Source of the DNA: DATIKM01 sp035477595
GTDB taxonomy: Bacteria; Armatimonadota; Chthonomonadetes; Chthonomonadales; CAJBBX01
Assembly (NCBI GenBank): GCA_035477595.1
Contig: DATIKM010000176.1
Location: 1 to 49,525 of the forward strand
Direction: 5' to 3'
Length of the DNA stretch: 49,525 nt
A model generated the notes under the pieces. That model was not told where the DNA came from. It saw only the letters and a program-made list of their open reading frames with translations, and did not search any database. Of the stretch, positions 34,344-45,748 are shown piece by piece (the stretch's first letter is position 1; the number at the start of each line of letters is the position of its first letter). Made by a program: the position numbers and the translations under genes.

Positions 34344-35210
34344 CTATGGTGTCGCGCCCGCGGCGTGCGCGGGTCGCGCGTCAGCTCCAGGTGCGGCTGC
34401 GCGCGCCGCCTCGTGCACGGCGCGCACCTGCCGGAGGAGCGGCTCCAGTTCTGCCAGCGGCAGCATGGTCGCCGCATCGGAGAGCGCGCGCTCCGGCTCG
34501 GGGTGGATCTCGAGGAACAGCGCGTCGATGCCGACGGCCGCCGCGGCTCGCGCGAGGTGCGGCACGAACTCGCGCCGCCCCCCTGAGACTCCGCCGGCGC
34601 CGCTGGGCTGCTGGACGCTGTGGGTCGCGTCGAAACAGACAGGCACGCCCAGCGCCCGCATCTGGGGCAGCGCGCACATGTCAACCACGAGCGTGTTGTA
34701 GCCGAATGCGGCGCCGCGCTCTGTTAGAATGACCCCGCCTGCCCCCTCCAACTTCGTGAGGGTGTTCCGTAGATCCCACGGGGCCACGAACTGGCCCTTC
34801 TTGACGTTAACCACCTTGCCCGTACGCGCCGCAGCCACGAGCAGATCGGTCTGCCGGCAGAGGAACGCAGGTATCTGGAGCACATCCGCGACCCGCGCCA
34901 CCGGCTCTGCCTGCCACGGCTCATGCAGATCGGTGAGCACCGGCGCCCCGCATTCGCGCCGGACGGCTTCCAGGACGGCGAGGCCCGCTTCCATGCCAGG
35001 TCCTCGGAACGACGACGCCGAGGTCCGGTTGGCCTTATCGAAGGAGGCCTTGAACACGTAGTGGAAGCCGGCGCGTGCGGCAGCCTGGCTGGCGGCAGCG
35101 GCGATCTGGAGGCACAGATCGAGGCTCTCGACAACGCAGGGCCCGGCGATGAGGGTGAGGCGGTCGGCGCCTTCTCCCACGGTCCAGTCGCCGATGCGGA
35201 CGGAGCGCAT
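34344..35210 (-). CDS. kdsA: 3-deoxy-8-phosphooctulonate synthase (KdsA)
   Basis: KdsA condenses PEP and arabinose 5-phosphate to Kdo 8-phosphate, the start of the Kdo branch. The 288-residue TIM-barrel protein has IAGPCVVES, FKASFDKANRTS, GAPVLTDLHE, LQIPAFLCRQTDLL, VNVKKGQF, ILTERGAAFGY, FDATHSVQQP and LEIHPEPERALSD. The ATG at 35210 follows CCCGGGAG. It is separated from the main lipid A cluster and divergent from the ilv-leu T-box leader, with overlapping promoters. No kdsC or kdsD gene is in the window. Confidence 0.95.
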   Translation of the reverse strand: MRSVRIGDWTVGEGADRLTLIAGPCVVESLDLCLQIAAAASQAAARAGFHYVFKASFDKANRTSASSFRGPGMEAGLAVLEAVRRECGAPVLTDLHEPWQAEPVARVADVLQIPAFLCRQTDLLVAAARTGKVVNVKKGQFVAPWDLRNTLTKLEGAGGVILTERGAAFGYNTLVVDMCALPQMRALGVPVCFDATHSVQQPSGAGGVSGGRREFVPHLARAAAAVGIDALFLEIHPEPERALSDAATMLPLAELEPLLRQVRAVHEAARAAAPGADARPAHAAGATP

Positions 35211-35284
35211 GCCATCTCCCGGGGTGGAGCGTCCGCGCTGGGCTTGGAGGCCAGCGCGGCGCGCTGGCGCCGCTCGACAACGTG

Positions 35285-35314
35285 TTGACGCGCGGCCGGA
35301 GCGTGTGCTATTAT
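35285..35314 (+). promoter_or_regulatory. Promoter of the T-box/ilv-leu transcript
   Basis: TTGACG (35285-35290) and TATTAT (35309-35314) are 18 bases apart, and a TG one base before the -10 makes it an extended -10. Transcription would begin near 35321, just before the T-box stem I. Confidence 0.75.
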
Positions 35315-35338
35315 GGCGCGCACAAACTGGTTTGACAA
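35310..35338 (-). promoter_or_regulatory. Promoter of kdsA, overlapping the T-box promoter
   Basis: On the minus strand TTGTCA (35333-35338) and CATAAT (35310-35315) are 17 bases apart; each hexamer matches 5 of 6 consensus positions. The -10 lies on nearly the same base pairs as the -10 of the opposite promoter, so RNA polymerase cannot occupy both at once. Confidence 0.6.
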
Positions 35339-35615
35339 GGCGCTGAAGAGGCCAGTAGCCGCGCGCTTCCGTTCCAGAGAGCCGTCGGGTGGTGCGAGAC
35401 GGTAAGGGCGTTCGGTGAAACTCCCCTCGGAGCCGATTCCCCCAACGGCGCGATCCTCGCGCTTAGTAGGGGCATACGGGTGCGCCCGTTACCGCGCAAG
35501 AGTGGAGCGCCAGCCGGCAGCGCCGGCATCGTTCGCGTACCGATAACGCGTGGCCTCTACAAGGGTGGTACCGCGTGAGGCAAGCCTCTCGTCCCTTGGG
35601 ATGAGGGGCTTTTTT
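35321..35615 (+). promoter_or_regulatory. T-box riboswitch leader, probable leucine specifier
   Basis: The leader before ilvB has the hallmarks of a T-box that binds uncharged tRNA. The specifier-loop AGTA lies near 35354, AGAGAG at 35376-35381 followed by an apical GGTGCGAGACGG, and GGTGAAACTCCCC at about 35414-35426. The invariant T-box AAGGGTGGTACCGCG is at 35561-35575, with a terminator right after it. The likely specifier codon is CTC (Leu) at 35421-35423, read by alignment to known ilv-leu T-boxes by eye. Low leucine would leave tRNA-Leu uncharged, favour the antiterminator and turn on ilvB and downstream genes. Confidence 0.9.
35582..35614 (+). terminator. T-box-controlled intrinsic terminator
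   Basis: A stem of about 14 pairs with G-U wobbles (AAGCCTCTCGTCCC with GGGATGAGGGGCTT) is followed by a run of T (CTTTTTTGG). It competes with the antiterminator that uses the T-box bulge sequence, so it stops transcription when tRNA is charged. Confidence 0.9.
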
Positions 35616-35693
35616 GGCAGTAGGTGTGCCGCGGAGTGGCGGCCGCGCGCCGGAGGAGGCCCGGCGCTGTCCAGGAAAGGAATGTGCTGCACC

Positions 35694-37496
<1,803 letters not shown>

Positions 37497-37501
37497 GCGG
37501 G

Positions 37502-38029
37502 ATGGGAACGACGATCAGCGGCGTCCTAATGGCGCAGATGCAGAGGCAGCACGTGATAACCGCCATCGTCGAGAACCGTCCGGGCGTCCTGGCGCGGGTG
37601 GCGGGGCTCTTTGCACGGCGTGGCTACAACATCGAGTCGCTGACGGTCTCCGTCACTGACAGCGCGGACGTGTCGCGCATGACAATTGTCATCTCCGGCG
37701 ATGATACGGTGCTCGAGCAGATCACCAAGCAGCTTCACAAGCTGATCGAAGTGATGCGGGTGGTCGACTACACGGAGATCCCGGCGATCGAGCGGGAGCT
37801 GGCGCTCCTAAAGGTCAACGCGGAGCCCAGGGACCGCGGCGAGATCATGCAGATCGTCGAGATCTTCCGCGGGCGCATCGTTGACATGAGCGAGAAGACG
37901 TTCGTCCTCGAGGTGACCGGCGGCGAGGAGAAGATAGACAAGCTCTGCGGGCTGCTGAGCCCGTACGGTATCCGGGAGATGGTGCGCACGGGCATCATAG
38001 CGATGGCGCGCGGCGCGCGGACCGCGTAA
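37502..38029 (+). CDS. ilvN: Acetolactate synthase small (regulatory) subunit (IlvN/IlvH)
   Basis: The 175-residue product has an N-terminal ACT domain (TAIVENRPGVLARVAGLF, then RRGYNIESLTVS) that binds valine for feedback inhibition. A C-terminal ALS_ss_C domain (ALLKVNAEPRDRGEIMQIVE, then FRGRIVDMSEKTFVLEVTG) follows. It activates and regulates IlvB. The ATG at 37502 is 5 bases after the ilvB stop; the ATG at 37529 would give the more usual short N-terminus but has no ribosome site. Confidence 0.95.
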   Translation: MGTTISGVLMAQMQRQHVITAIVENRPGVLARVAGLFARRGYNIESLTVSVTDSADVSRMTIVISGDDTVLEQITKQLHKLIEVMRVVDYTEIPAIERELALLKVNAEPRDRGEIMQIVEIFRGRIVDMSEKTFVLEVTGGEEKIDKLCGLLSPYGIREMVRTGIIAMARGARTA

Positions 38030-38050
38030 GCCTCGCGGAGCACGGGGGCC

Positions 38051-38428
38051 ATGGGCGAGCTGCAGGAGATCGTCACCGTCGAGCAGGTGCAGGGCTGGTT
38101 CGTCTGGCTGGCCATCGCTGCGCCTCCTGTCGGGCTGCTTGCGGGGGCGCTCGTGGGTCGGTGTGCCGGTCACGCCCGACGCGGCGCGGCGGCAGGGCTC
38201 GCCATCGGCATGCTTGGCCCGGCAAACCTGGCGCTCTGGTTCGCCTACAACGCGATCGCTGACTACCTGGGCATGGACACCGTCCGCAATCTGCTCGTTA
38301 ACCTGGCGCTGTTCGCGGTCCTGGGCGGCGTGGTGGGCTTCATCGCGGCTCGCGTGTGGCGAGCGACTGCGCCCGCCGTCGGTGCGGCGGCGAGCAAGGA
38401 GCGACAGCAGCCAAGCGGCAAGGAGTGA
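38051..38428 (+). CDS. Small membrane protein of unknown function
   Basis: A 125-residue protein with about three hydrophobic helices (WFVWLAIAAPPVGLLAGALV, GLAIGMLGPANLALWFAYNA, LLVNLALFAVLGGVVGFIAA) and a polar Lys/Gln-rich C-terminal tail. I do not recognise the family. The ATG lies 21 bases after ilvN, and the stop is followed within a few bases by a response-regulator gene. The pair therefore forms a two-gene insert in the ilv series, and the two products may work together. Confidence 0.65.
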   Translation: MGELQEIVTVEQVQGWFVWLAIAAPPVGLLAGALVGRCAGHARRGAAAGLAIGMLGPANLALWFAYNAIADYLGMDTVRNLLVNLALFAVLGGVVGFIAARVWRATAPAVGAAASKERQQPSGKE

Positions 38429-38431
38429 GTG

Positions 38432-38812
38432 GTGGCGAAGAAGATCCTGCTGGCGGACGACGAGGTGCGGATCCTGCGGCTCGCGCAGCTGAACCTGGAG
38501 CGCGTTGGCTACACGGTGGTGACCGCGGCGGATGGGTACGAGGCGGTCGCCCGGGCGCGCACCGAGAAACCGGACGCGATCATTCTGGACGTGATGATGC
38601 CGAACATGGATGGCTTCGCCGCTCTCGACGCGCTCAAGGCGGACCCGGAGACGCGTGACATACCGGTGATCATGCTCACCGCGATGACAAAGGACGCGGA
38701 CATCATTCAGGGCACGAGCGCCGGGGCGGCAATCTATCTCGCCAAGCCGTTCAATCCGATGGAGCTGCTCCAGTCCGTGCGCATCGTCCTCGGCGAGGCG
38801 CACGCCGGCTGA
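38432..38812 (+). CDS. Single-domain response regulator (receiver only)
   Basis: A 126-residue CheY-like receiver with no output domain. The acidic pocket is Asp9-Asp10, the phosphorylation site Asp53 (ILDVMMPNMDG), the switch Thr83 (IMLTAM) and the conserved Lys105 (AKPFNPMELL). I chose the GTG at 38432 because AAGGAG sits 6 bases upstream; the adjacent GTG at 38429 is closer to it. No histidine kinase is in the window. Such stand-alone receivers act through protein-protein contacts or in phosphorelays. Confidence 0.9.
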   Translation: MAKKILLADDEVRILRLAQLNLERVGYTVVTAADGYEAVARARTEKPDAIILDVMMPNMDGFAALDALKADPETRDIPVIMLTAMTKDADIIQGTSAGAAIYLAKPFNPMELLQSVRIVLGEAHAG

Positions 38813-38881
38813 GGTACGCAGCGCGCCAGGCAACGCGAAGTTCGCGCGGCGCAGCGCCGCGCTGGAGGAGGAAGAGGGGGC

Positions 38882-39946
38882 ATGCCAGCCAAGGTCTACT
38901 ACGACGCCGACGCCGACCTGGGGTTGCTGCGCGGCAAGCGGATCGCCGTCATCGGGTACGGCAGTCAGGGGCACGCGCACGCGCTCAACCTGCGCGACAG
39001 CGGCTTCGACGTACGGGTCGGGCTGCGGCGCGGGAAGTCGTGGGATGCCGCGAAGGCCGACGGCTTCCCGGTGCTCCCCGTCGCCGAGGCGGCGCACGAG
39101 GCCGACATCGTGATGATGCTAGTCAACGATGAGTTCCAGTCGGCGCTCTATCAGGAGTCCATTCGCGGCAACATGTCGGCCGGCAACGCGCTGGCCTTCG
39201 GTCACGGCTTCAACATCCACTTCGGGCAGATCGTGCCGCCGCCCGACGTCGACGTGTTCATGGCGGCGCCCAAGGGCCCGGGCCATCTGGTTCGGCGCGT
39301 GTACGCGGAGGGCAGGGGCGTCCCCTGTCTCATTGCGGTGCAACAGAACGCCACGGGCCAGGCACGCGACATCGCGCTTGCCTATGCGTGCGGTATTGGG
39401 GGCGGGCGGGCTGGCGTGCTGGAGACGACCTTCCGCGAAGAGACCGAGACGGACCTCTTCGGCGAGCAGGCGGTCCTTTGCGGAGGCGCCACGGCGCTGG
39501 TGAAGGCCGGCTTCGAGACGCTCGTGGAGGCCGGCTACCAGCCCGAAATCGCCTACTTCGAGTGCCTGCACGAGCTGAAGCTGATCGTGGACCTGATGTA
39601 CGAAGCCGGCATCGCAGGGATGCGCTACTCGATCTCGGACACGGCGCAGTACGGCGACATGACCCGCGGCCCGCGCCTGATCGATGAGGGCGTGCGCGAG
39701 CGCATGCGGGGGCTGCTGCGGGAGATCCAGTCAGGCGAGTTCGCTCGCGAGTGGATCCTGGAGAACCGCGCCAACCGGCCCGTGTTCGGAGCGCTGGCGG
39801 CGAAGGATCAGGAGCACCTGATCGAGGAGGTCGGGGCGCGGCTGCGAGGGATGATGAGCTGGGTGAAGTCCACCGTGGCGAAGCAGGCTGAGGAGGCGGA
39901 GCGCCAGTCGGTGGGCCAGCGCATGCAGAACCTCGAGGTGGAGTAG
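38882..39946 (+). CDS. ilvC: Ketol-acid reductoisomerase (IlvC)
   Basis: IlvC isomerises and reduces acetolactate or acetohydroxybutyrate with NADPH and magnesium. The 354-residue class I enzyme has the Rossmann motif GYGSQGHAHALN at 25-36. A cofactor loop RRGKS at 49-53 has Arg and Ser as in NADPH-dependent forms. Also present are FMAAPKGPGH, the metal-binding FREETETDLFGEQ and the C-terminal knot domain with YECLHELK-like FECLHELK. GGAGGAGGAAGAGGGGGC precedes the ATG. Confidence 0.95.
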   Translation: MPAKVYYDADADLGLLRGKRIAVIGYGSQGHAHALNLRDSGFDVRVGLRRGKSWDAAKADGFPVLPVAEAAHEADIVMMLVNDEFQSALYQESIRGNMSAGNALAFGHGFNIHFGQIVPPPDVDVFMAAPKGPGHLVRRVYAEGRGVPCLIAVQQNATGQARDIALAYACGIGGGRAGVLETTFREETETDLFGEQAVLCGGATALVKAGFETLVEAGYQPEIAYFECLHELKLIVDLMYEAGIAGMRYSISDTAQYGDMTRGPRLIDEGVRERMRGLLREIQSGEFAREWILENRANRPVFGALAAKDQEHLIEEVGARLRGMMSWVKSTVAKQAEEAERQSVGQRMQNLEVE

Positions 39947-39996
39947 CGAGCAACCAGCTCGAGCGGACCGTGAGGACCAGAAGGAAGCACACGGAC

Positions 39997-41538
<1,542 letters not shown>

Positions 41539-41582
41539 GGTGGGCGCGGTGCGCCGGCAGCGGCTGTGACGTGGGATCGCGG

Positions 41583-41927
41583 CTACCACGAGTGCAGGCG
41601 GCCGATGACCGGGCATGAGTCCGTGCTGCGATCGATGATGACGAGGCCCAGGGGCATCTCGAGCGCTTCCGGGGCGTGTGGGCCTCGCGGGATCCGCTGC
41701 ACCTTGCGCGGGAGGGGGTTCGCCGCGTGGCTCCATGGAAGCTTCGCGTCCAGCTCGACCGCGTCCGTCAATGGCTGGAGTCGGCCAGCGATGCGGCAGT
41801 CCGGAACGCGGCCGCGCGGGGAGTCGCTCAGACCCTCGGTCACGATAGCGATGTCGCCGTCCGGAGCGCCATGACGCGCCGGCGCTCTGCAGCCGTCCAT
41901 AGCGGGGAGGGTCGGGGAGTGGTTCAC
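41583..41927 (-). CDS. Short unrecognised reading frame, possibly a gene remnant
   Basis: This covers the 390-base gap between leuA and the lipoprotein gene. A minus-strand frame of 114 codons has the high third-position GC of real genes here. The product (for example LDAKLPWSHAANPLPR, EMPLGLVIIDRS) has no signal or motif I know. Its GTG start is back-to-back with the ATG of the lipoprotein gene and there is no clear ribosome site. It may be the end of a lost gene or a chance frame. Confidence 0.3.
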   Translation of the reverse strand: MNHSPTLPAMDGCRAPARHGAPDGDIAIVTEGLSDSPRGRVPDCRIAGRLQPLTDAVELDAKLPWSHAANPLPRKVQRIPRGPHAPEALEMPLGLVIIDRSTDSCPVIGRLHSW

Positions 41928-41929
41928 GG

Positions 41930-43636
41930 ATGAGTTCGGGGAAAGGGCGTCGAAGGGTGAGACGGGAGCGCCGCGGGGTGCCGGGGTCTCTGGCGACCGG
42001 ACAGCCAGTGCTCAGGGACGCCCAGAGGAGTGAGGGTAGTGGTTCGCACTCCCGGCGGGGGTTCCTTGCGCTCGCGCTGCCGCTTCTCGCGCTGCCTGCA
42101 TGCGGAGCCCGCCGGCAGGCGCTGTCCGCCGCGCCGAGGCCGTCTCCGGTCGCACCGCGCCTCGGGATGAACCTCAGCGGCCCTGCCGACTGGAACACGG
42201 AGCTGCCTTTCGTCGATGTGTTCCGGTTCTCGCGCGCGTGGATCAGTCAGCGCGATGGAAGCGCCTGGGGGCAGGGACCAGGGCTGGACCTTGATGAGCG
42301 GGGGTGGGTGCGCAGGCTGGAGCCCGGCTGCTTCGCCGAGACGCCCCTGTGCACGATCGAGGGCGGGCGCTACCCGGCCGGCGACTACACCGTGCTCTAC
42401 CGGGGCACCGGCCGGCTGGAGGCGTGGGGAGCGGCGACCGTCAAGGCCTCGTCGCCCGGCAGGCTGATCCTCTCCGTGGACCCCTCGCGTGGCGGCTTCT
42501 TCCTGCGCCTGCGCGAGACCGACCCGGCCGACCCGGTGCGGGACATCCGGTGCATCATGCCGGGCTTCGAGGGGACCTATCGCGAGCAGCCATTCCACCC
42601 AGCGTTCCTGAAGCGCTGGTCGGGCATCGCGTGCCTGCGGTTCATGGACTGGATGATGACCAATGGCTCGCGACAGAGCACGTGGGCCGAACGGCCCCGC
42701 CCCGACGACGCCACCTGGACCGCAAAGGGAGTGCCGATCGAGGTGATGGTGGACTTGTGCAACCGCCTTGGCGCGGACGCCTGGTTCTGCATGCCTCACC
42801 TCGGGGACGACGATTATGTGCGGCAGTGCGCGCGCGCCGTCCGGCGGCTGCTGCGGCCGCACCTGCGTGTCTGGGTGGAGTACTCCAACGAGGTCTGGAA
42901 CGGAATCTTCGAGCAGAGCCGGTGGGCAGGGCAGGAAGGCGTCCGCCTGGGGCTTGCCGACAAGCCCTGGGAGGCTGCCTGGCGGTACACCGCGCTGCGC
43001 TCGGTGCGCATCTTCCGCATCTGGGAGGAGGAGTTCGGCGGCCGGGAGCACCTGGTGCGCGTTCTGCCCTCGCAGGCCGCGAACCCGTACATCGCCGAGC
43101 AAGTGCTCGGCTTCCGGGATGCCTACCGCTCCGCCGATGCGTTGGCCATCGCGCCGTACGTAAGCCTGAATGTGGCGCCCGACGGGCAGCCCGGGGTCGC
43201 GGAGGTGGCCGGCTGGTCGGTCGACCAGGTGATGGATCACATGGAGCGCGTTGCCTTGCCAGAGGCGGCGGGCTGGATCACCGGCAACAAGAAGGTAGCG
43301 GACCGCTTTGGCCTCCGCCTCGTGGCGTACGAGGGCGGCCAGCACATGGTGGGCGTGGGCGGCGGGGAGAACAACGAGACTCTGACCAAGCTCCTTCACG
43401 CCGCAAACGCGCACCCTCGCATGGGGGATCTCTATCGGCGCCACCTGAGCGACTGGGTGCGAGCCGGCGGAGGGCTCTTCTGCCACTTTTCCTCGGTGGG
43501 CGCCTGGACCAAGTGGGGGAGTTGGGGTCTGCTGCAGCACTACGACGACCCGCCGGAGTCGTCGCCGAAGTTCGTCGCAACCATGGAATGGGCGCGCAGC
43601 CTCAGCCAGCGCGTTGGCGGCGCCGCCAACGGTTGA
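41930..43636 (+). CDS. Secreted Tat/lipoprotein with glycosidase-like fold
   Basis: A 568-residue protein with an Arg-rich N-terminus, a twin-arginine motif (SRRGFLAL) and a lipobox (LPACG), so it is probably exported folded and lipidated. The mature part has the GMNLSGPADWNTE start and the segments DLCNRLGADAWFCMPHLGDD and VWVEYSNEVWNG. These resemble the TIM-barrel region of secreted proteins often annotated as cellulose-binding or GH5-like in Planctomycetes and relatives. In them the SNE motif carries the putative acid/base Glu. A second candidate catalytic Glu is in VAYEGGQH. Substrate is unknown. It sits oddly between leuA and leuC, while the leu genes have no need for it. Confidence 0.75.
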   Translation: MSSGKGRRRVRRERRGVPGSLATGQPVLRDAQRSEGSGSHSRRGFLALALPLLALPACGARRQALSAAPRPSPVAPRLGMNLSGPADWNTELPFVDVFRFSRAWISQRDGSAWGQGPGLDLDERGWVRRLEPGCFAETPLCTIEGGRYPAGDYTVLYRGTGRLEAWGAATVKASSPGRLILSVDPSRGGFFLRLRETDPADPVRDIRCIMPGFEGTYREQPFHPAFLKRWSGIACLRFMDWMMTNGSRQSTWAERPRPDDATWTAKGVPIEVMVDLCNRLGADAWFCMPHLGDDDYVRQCARAVRRLLRPHLRVWVEYSNEVWNGIFEQSRWAGQEGVRLGLADKPWEAAWRYTALRSVRIFRIWEEEFGGREHLVRVLPSQAANPYIAEQVLGFRDAYRSADALAIAPYVSLNVAPDGQPGVAEVAGWSVDQVMDHMERVALPEAAGWITGNKKVADRFGLRLVAYEGGQHMVGVGGGENNETLTKLLHAANAHPRMGDLYRRHLSDWVRAGGGLFCHFSSVGAWTKWGSWGLLQHYDDPPESSPKFVATMEWARSLSQRVGGAANG

Positions 43637-43691
43637 CGCGGCGTGGGCCCGCGCCGGTCGCCACATGCGAGCAGCGGCCCTGGTGGAAGTT

Positions 43692-43698
43692 GAGGAGG
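43692..43698 (+). promoter_or_regulatory. Ribosome binding site favouring a TTG start for leuC
   Basis: GAGGAGG lies 11 bases before the TTG at 43710 and 26 bases before the ATG at 43725, so the TTG is the better start. Confidence 0.55.
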
Positions 43699-43709
43699 AT
43701 CGAACCGCC

Positions 43710-45116
43710 TTGCAGTCACGAACGATGTTCGAGAAGATATGGGACGAGCACATCGTCCATGAGGCGCCGCACGAGCCGGCCCTGCTCTACATCGACCTGC
43801 ATCTCGTGCACGAGGTCACGTCGGCGCAGGCGTTCGACGGGCTGCGCCTGGCCGGGCGCGGCGTGCGCCGACCAGATCTCACGGTTGCCACGATGGACCA
43901 CAACGTGCCGACCACCGACCGGTCGCTTCCCATCGCCGATCTGGTGAGCCGCCGCCAGATGGAGGTGCTTGCGGAGAACTGCCGGCAGTTCGGCATCACG
44001 CTGTACGACCTACACAGTCCCCGTCAGGGGATCGTCCACATCATCGGGCCTGAGCTCGGCCTCACACAGCCCGGGATGACGATCGTGTGCGGCGACAGCC
44101 ACACTGCCACGCACGGGGCCTTCGGGGCGCTCGCTTTCGGCATCGGCACCTCGGAGGTCGAGCACGTCCTCGCCACGCAGACCCTTCCGCAGGCTCGGCC
44201 GCACACGATGGCGATCCGCGTGGAGGGCGGTCTGCCCCGGGGCGTGCTGGCCATGGACCTCATCCTCGCGATCATCGGGCGCATCGGGACCGACGGCGCG
44301 ACTGGATGCGTGGTGGAGTACATGGGCAGCGCCATCCGCGACCTGACGATGGAGCAGCGGACGACGGTCTGCAACATGAGCATAGAAGCGGGCGCGCGCG
44401 CCGGAATGATCGCGCCCGACGAGACGACGTTCGCCTACCTCAGGGGGAGGCCTCACGCGCCGTCGGGAGACGCGTGGGACGATGCGGTTGCGCACTGGCG
44501 CGCCCTGCCCACAGATGACGGCGCCACGTTCGACCGGACCGTCGAGATCGATGCCAGCGCGCTTGTTCCCCAGGTGACATGGGGAACCAACCCGGGGCAG
44601 GTGGCCCCGATCACCGGCGCCGTGCCCGATCCCGCCTCCTGCTCCTCCGAATCGGACCGCAAGGCGGCGGAGATGGCGCTCGCCTACATGGGCCTCGCGC
44701 CGGGGACGCGGTTCGAGGATATCGCGATCGACCGCGTGTTCATCGGGTCCTGTACCAACGGGCGCATCGAGGACCTGCGCGCTGCGGCGGCGGCCGCAGC
44801 AGGGCGCCGGGTGGCGCCGACGGTGCGCGCGATGGTTGTGCCAGGGTCTCGGCCGGTGAAGGAGCAGGCCGAGCGAGAGGGCCTCGACCACGTCTTCCTG
44901 GAGGCGGGTTTTGAGTGGCGCGAGGCGGGGTGCTCGATGTGCTTGGGGATGAATCCCGACATACTGCATCCGGGCGAGCGCTGCGCCTCCACCTCGAACC
45001 GCAACTTCGAGGGCCGGCAGGGCAAGGGCGGTCGCACCCACCTTGTCAGTCCCACCATGGCAGTGGCGGCGGCTGTCGAAGGCCGCCTCGTCGACGTGCG
45101 CACCTGGAGGCAGTAG
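43710..45116 (+). CDS. leuC: 3-isopropylmalate dehydratase large subunit (LeuC)
   Basis: LeuC/LeuD is the [4Fe-4S] aconitase-family enzyme that isomerises 2- to 3-isopropylmalate. The 468-residue protein has FEKIWDEHIV, MDHNVPTTDR, CGDSHTATHGAFGALAFGIG and SEVEHVLATQTL. The cluster cysteines are Cys348 (GSCTNGR), Cys408 and Cys411 (CSMCLGMN). It ends with TSNRNFEGRQGKG. The start is the TTG at 43710; an ATG at 43725 is the alternative. The stop overlaps the leuD start by one base (TAGTG). Confidence 0.95.
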   Translation: MQSRTMFEKIWDEHIVHEAPHEPALLYIDLHLVHEVTSAQAFDGLRLAGRGVRRPDLTVATMDHNVPTTDRSLPIADLVSRRQMEVLAENCRQFGITLYDLHSPRQGIVHIIGPELGLTQPGMTIVCGDSHTATHGAFGALAFGIGTSEVEHVLATQTLPQARPHTMAIRVEGGLPRGVLAMDLILAIIGRIGTDGATGCVVEYMGSAIRDLTMEQRTTVCNMSIEAGARAGMIAPDETTFAYLRGRPHAPSGDAWDDAVAHWRALPTDDGATFDRTVEIDASALVPQVTWGTNPGQVAPITGAVPDPASCSSESDRKAAEMALAYMGLAPGTRFEDIAIDRVFIGSCTNGRIEDLRAAAAAAAGRRVAPTVRAMVVPGSRPVKEQAEREGLDHVFLEAGFEWREAGCSMCLGMNPDILHPGERCASTSNRNFEGRQGKGGRTHLVSPTMAVAAAVEGRLVDVRTWRQ

Positions 45117-45727
45117 TGGAGCCCTTCGTACGAGTGACCGGGGTGGTGGCGCCGCTGGACCGCGCCAACGTCGACACCGACCAGATCATGCCGAAGCAGT
45201 TCCTCAAGCGTGTGGAGCGAACCGGCTTTGGCCAGTTCCTCTTCTTCGACTGGCGCTACCTGGCGGACGGCAGCCCCGACCCGGCCTTCGAGCTGAACCG
45301 GCCCGGCCTCGAGGGCGCCACCATCTTGGCGACGGGCCGCAACTTCGGGAGCGGCTCGTCGCGGGAGCACGCGCCGTGGGCGCTGAAGGACTACGGGTTC
45401 CGGGCCATCGTCGCGCCGTCGTTCGCCGACATCTTCTACAACAACTGCCTGAAGAATGGCCTGCTCCCGGTAGTCCTCCCGGAGGCAGACGTGAGGGCCA
45501 TCCTCGCGCGCGCGGCGTCGGACGAGGGGTACCGGCTGACCGTGGACCTCGATGCACTCGCGGTGTTCGACGAGCACGGGTTCCGCGCCGGGTTCCAGAT
45601 GGACGCCTTCCGGCGAGACTGCCTGTTGCGCGGCCTGGACGACATCGCCCTGACCGAGCAGCGGCTGGACGCCATCGGCGCCTACGAGGCGCGACGGCCG
45701 CGCTGGTTGCCGCGTGCGGTTGGGTAG
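45116..45727 (+). CDS. leuD: 3-isopropylmalate dehydratase small subunit (LeuD)
   Basis: The 203-residue swivel-domain partner of LeuC. Features are the DRANVDTDQIMPKQFLK start, GRNFGSGSSREHAPWAL with the substrate-binding Arg, and FADIFYNNCLKNGLLPV. The GTG at 45116 shares a base with the leuC stop and has TGGAGG about 5 bases upstream. It is the full-length proteobacterial-type LeuD, not the short archaeal-type form. Confidence 0.95.
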   Translation: MEPFVRVTGVVAPLDRANVDTDQIMPKQFLKRVERTGFGQFLFFDWRYLADGSPDPAFELNRPGLEGATILATGRNFGSGSSREHAPWALKDYGFRAIVAPSFADIFYNNCLKNGLLPVVLPEADVRAILARAASDEGYRLTVDLDALAVFDEHGFRAGFQMDAFRRDCLLRGLDDIALTEQRLDAIGAYEARRPRWLPRAVG

Positions 45728-45748
45728 GGTCGTGGGCGGGCGCGGGCA

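Noticed and set aside
41924..43753. Minus-strand frame of 609 codons opposite the lipoprotein gene
   Set aside because: Antisense shadow, no start context, no family pattern.
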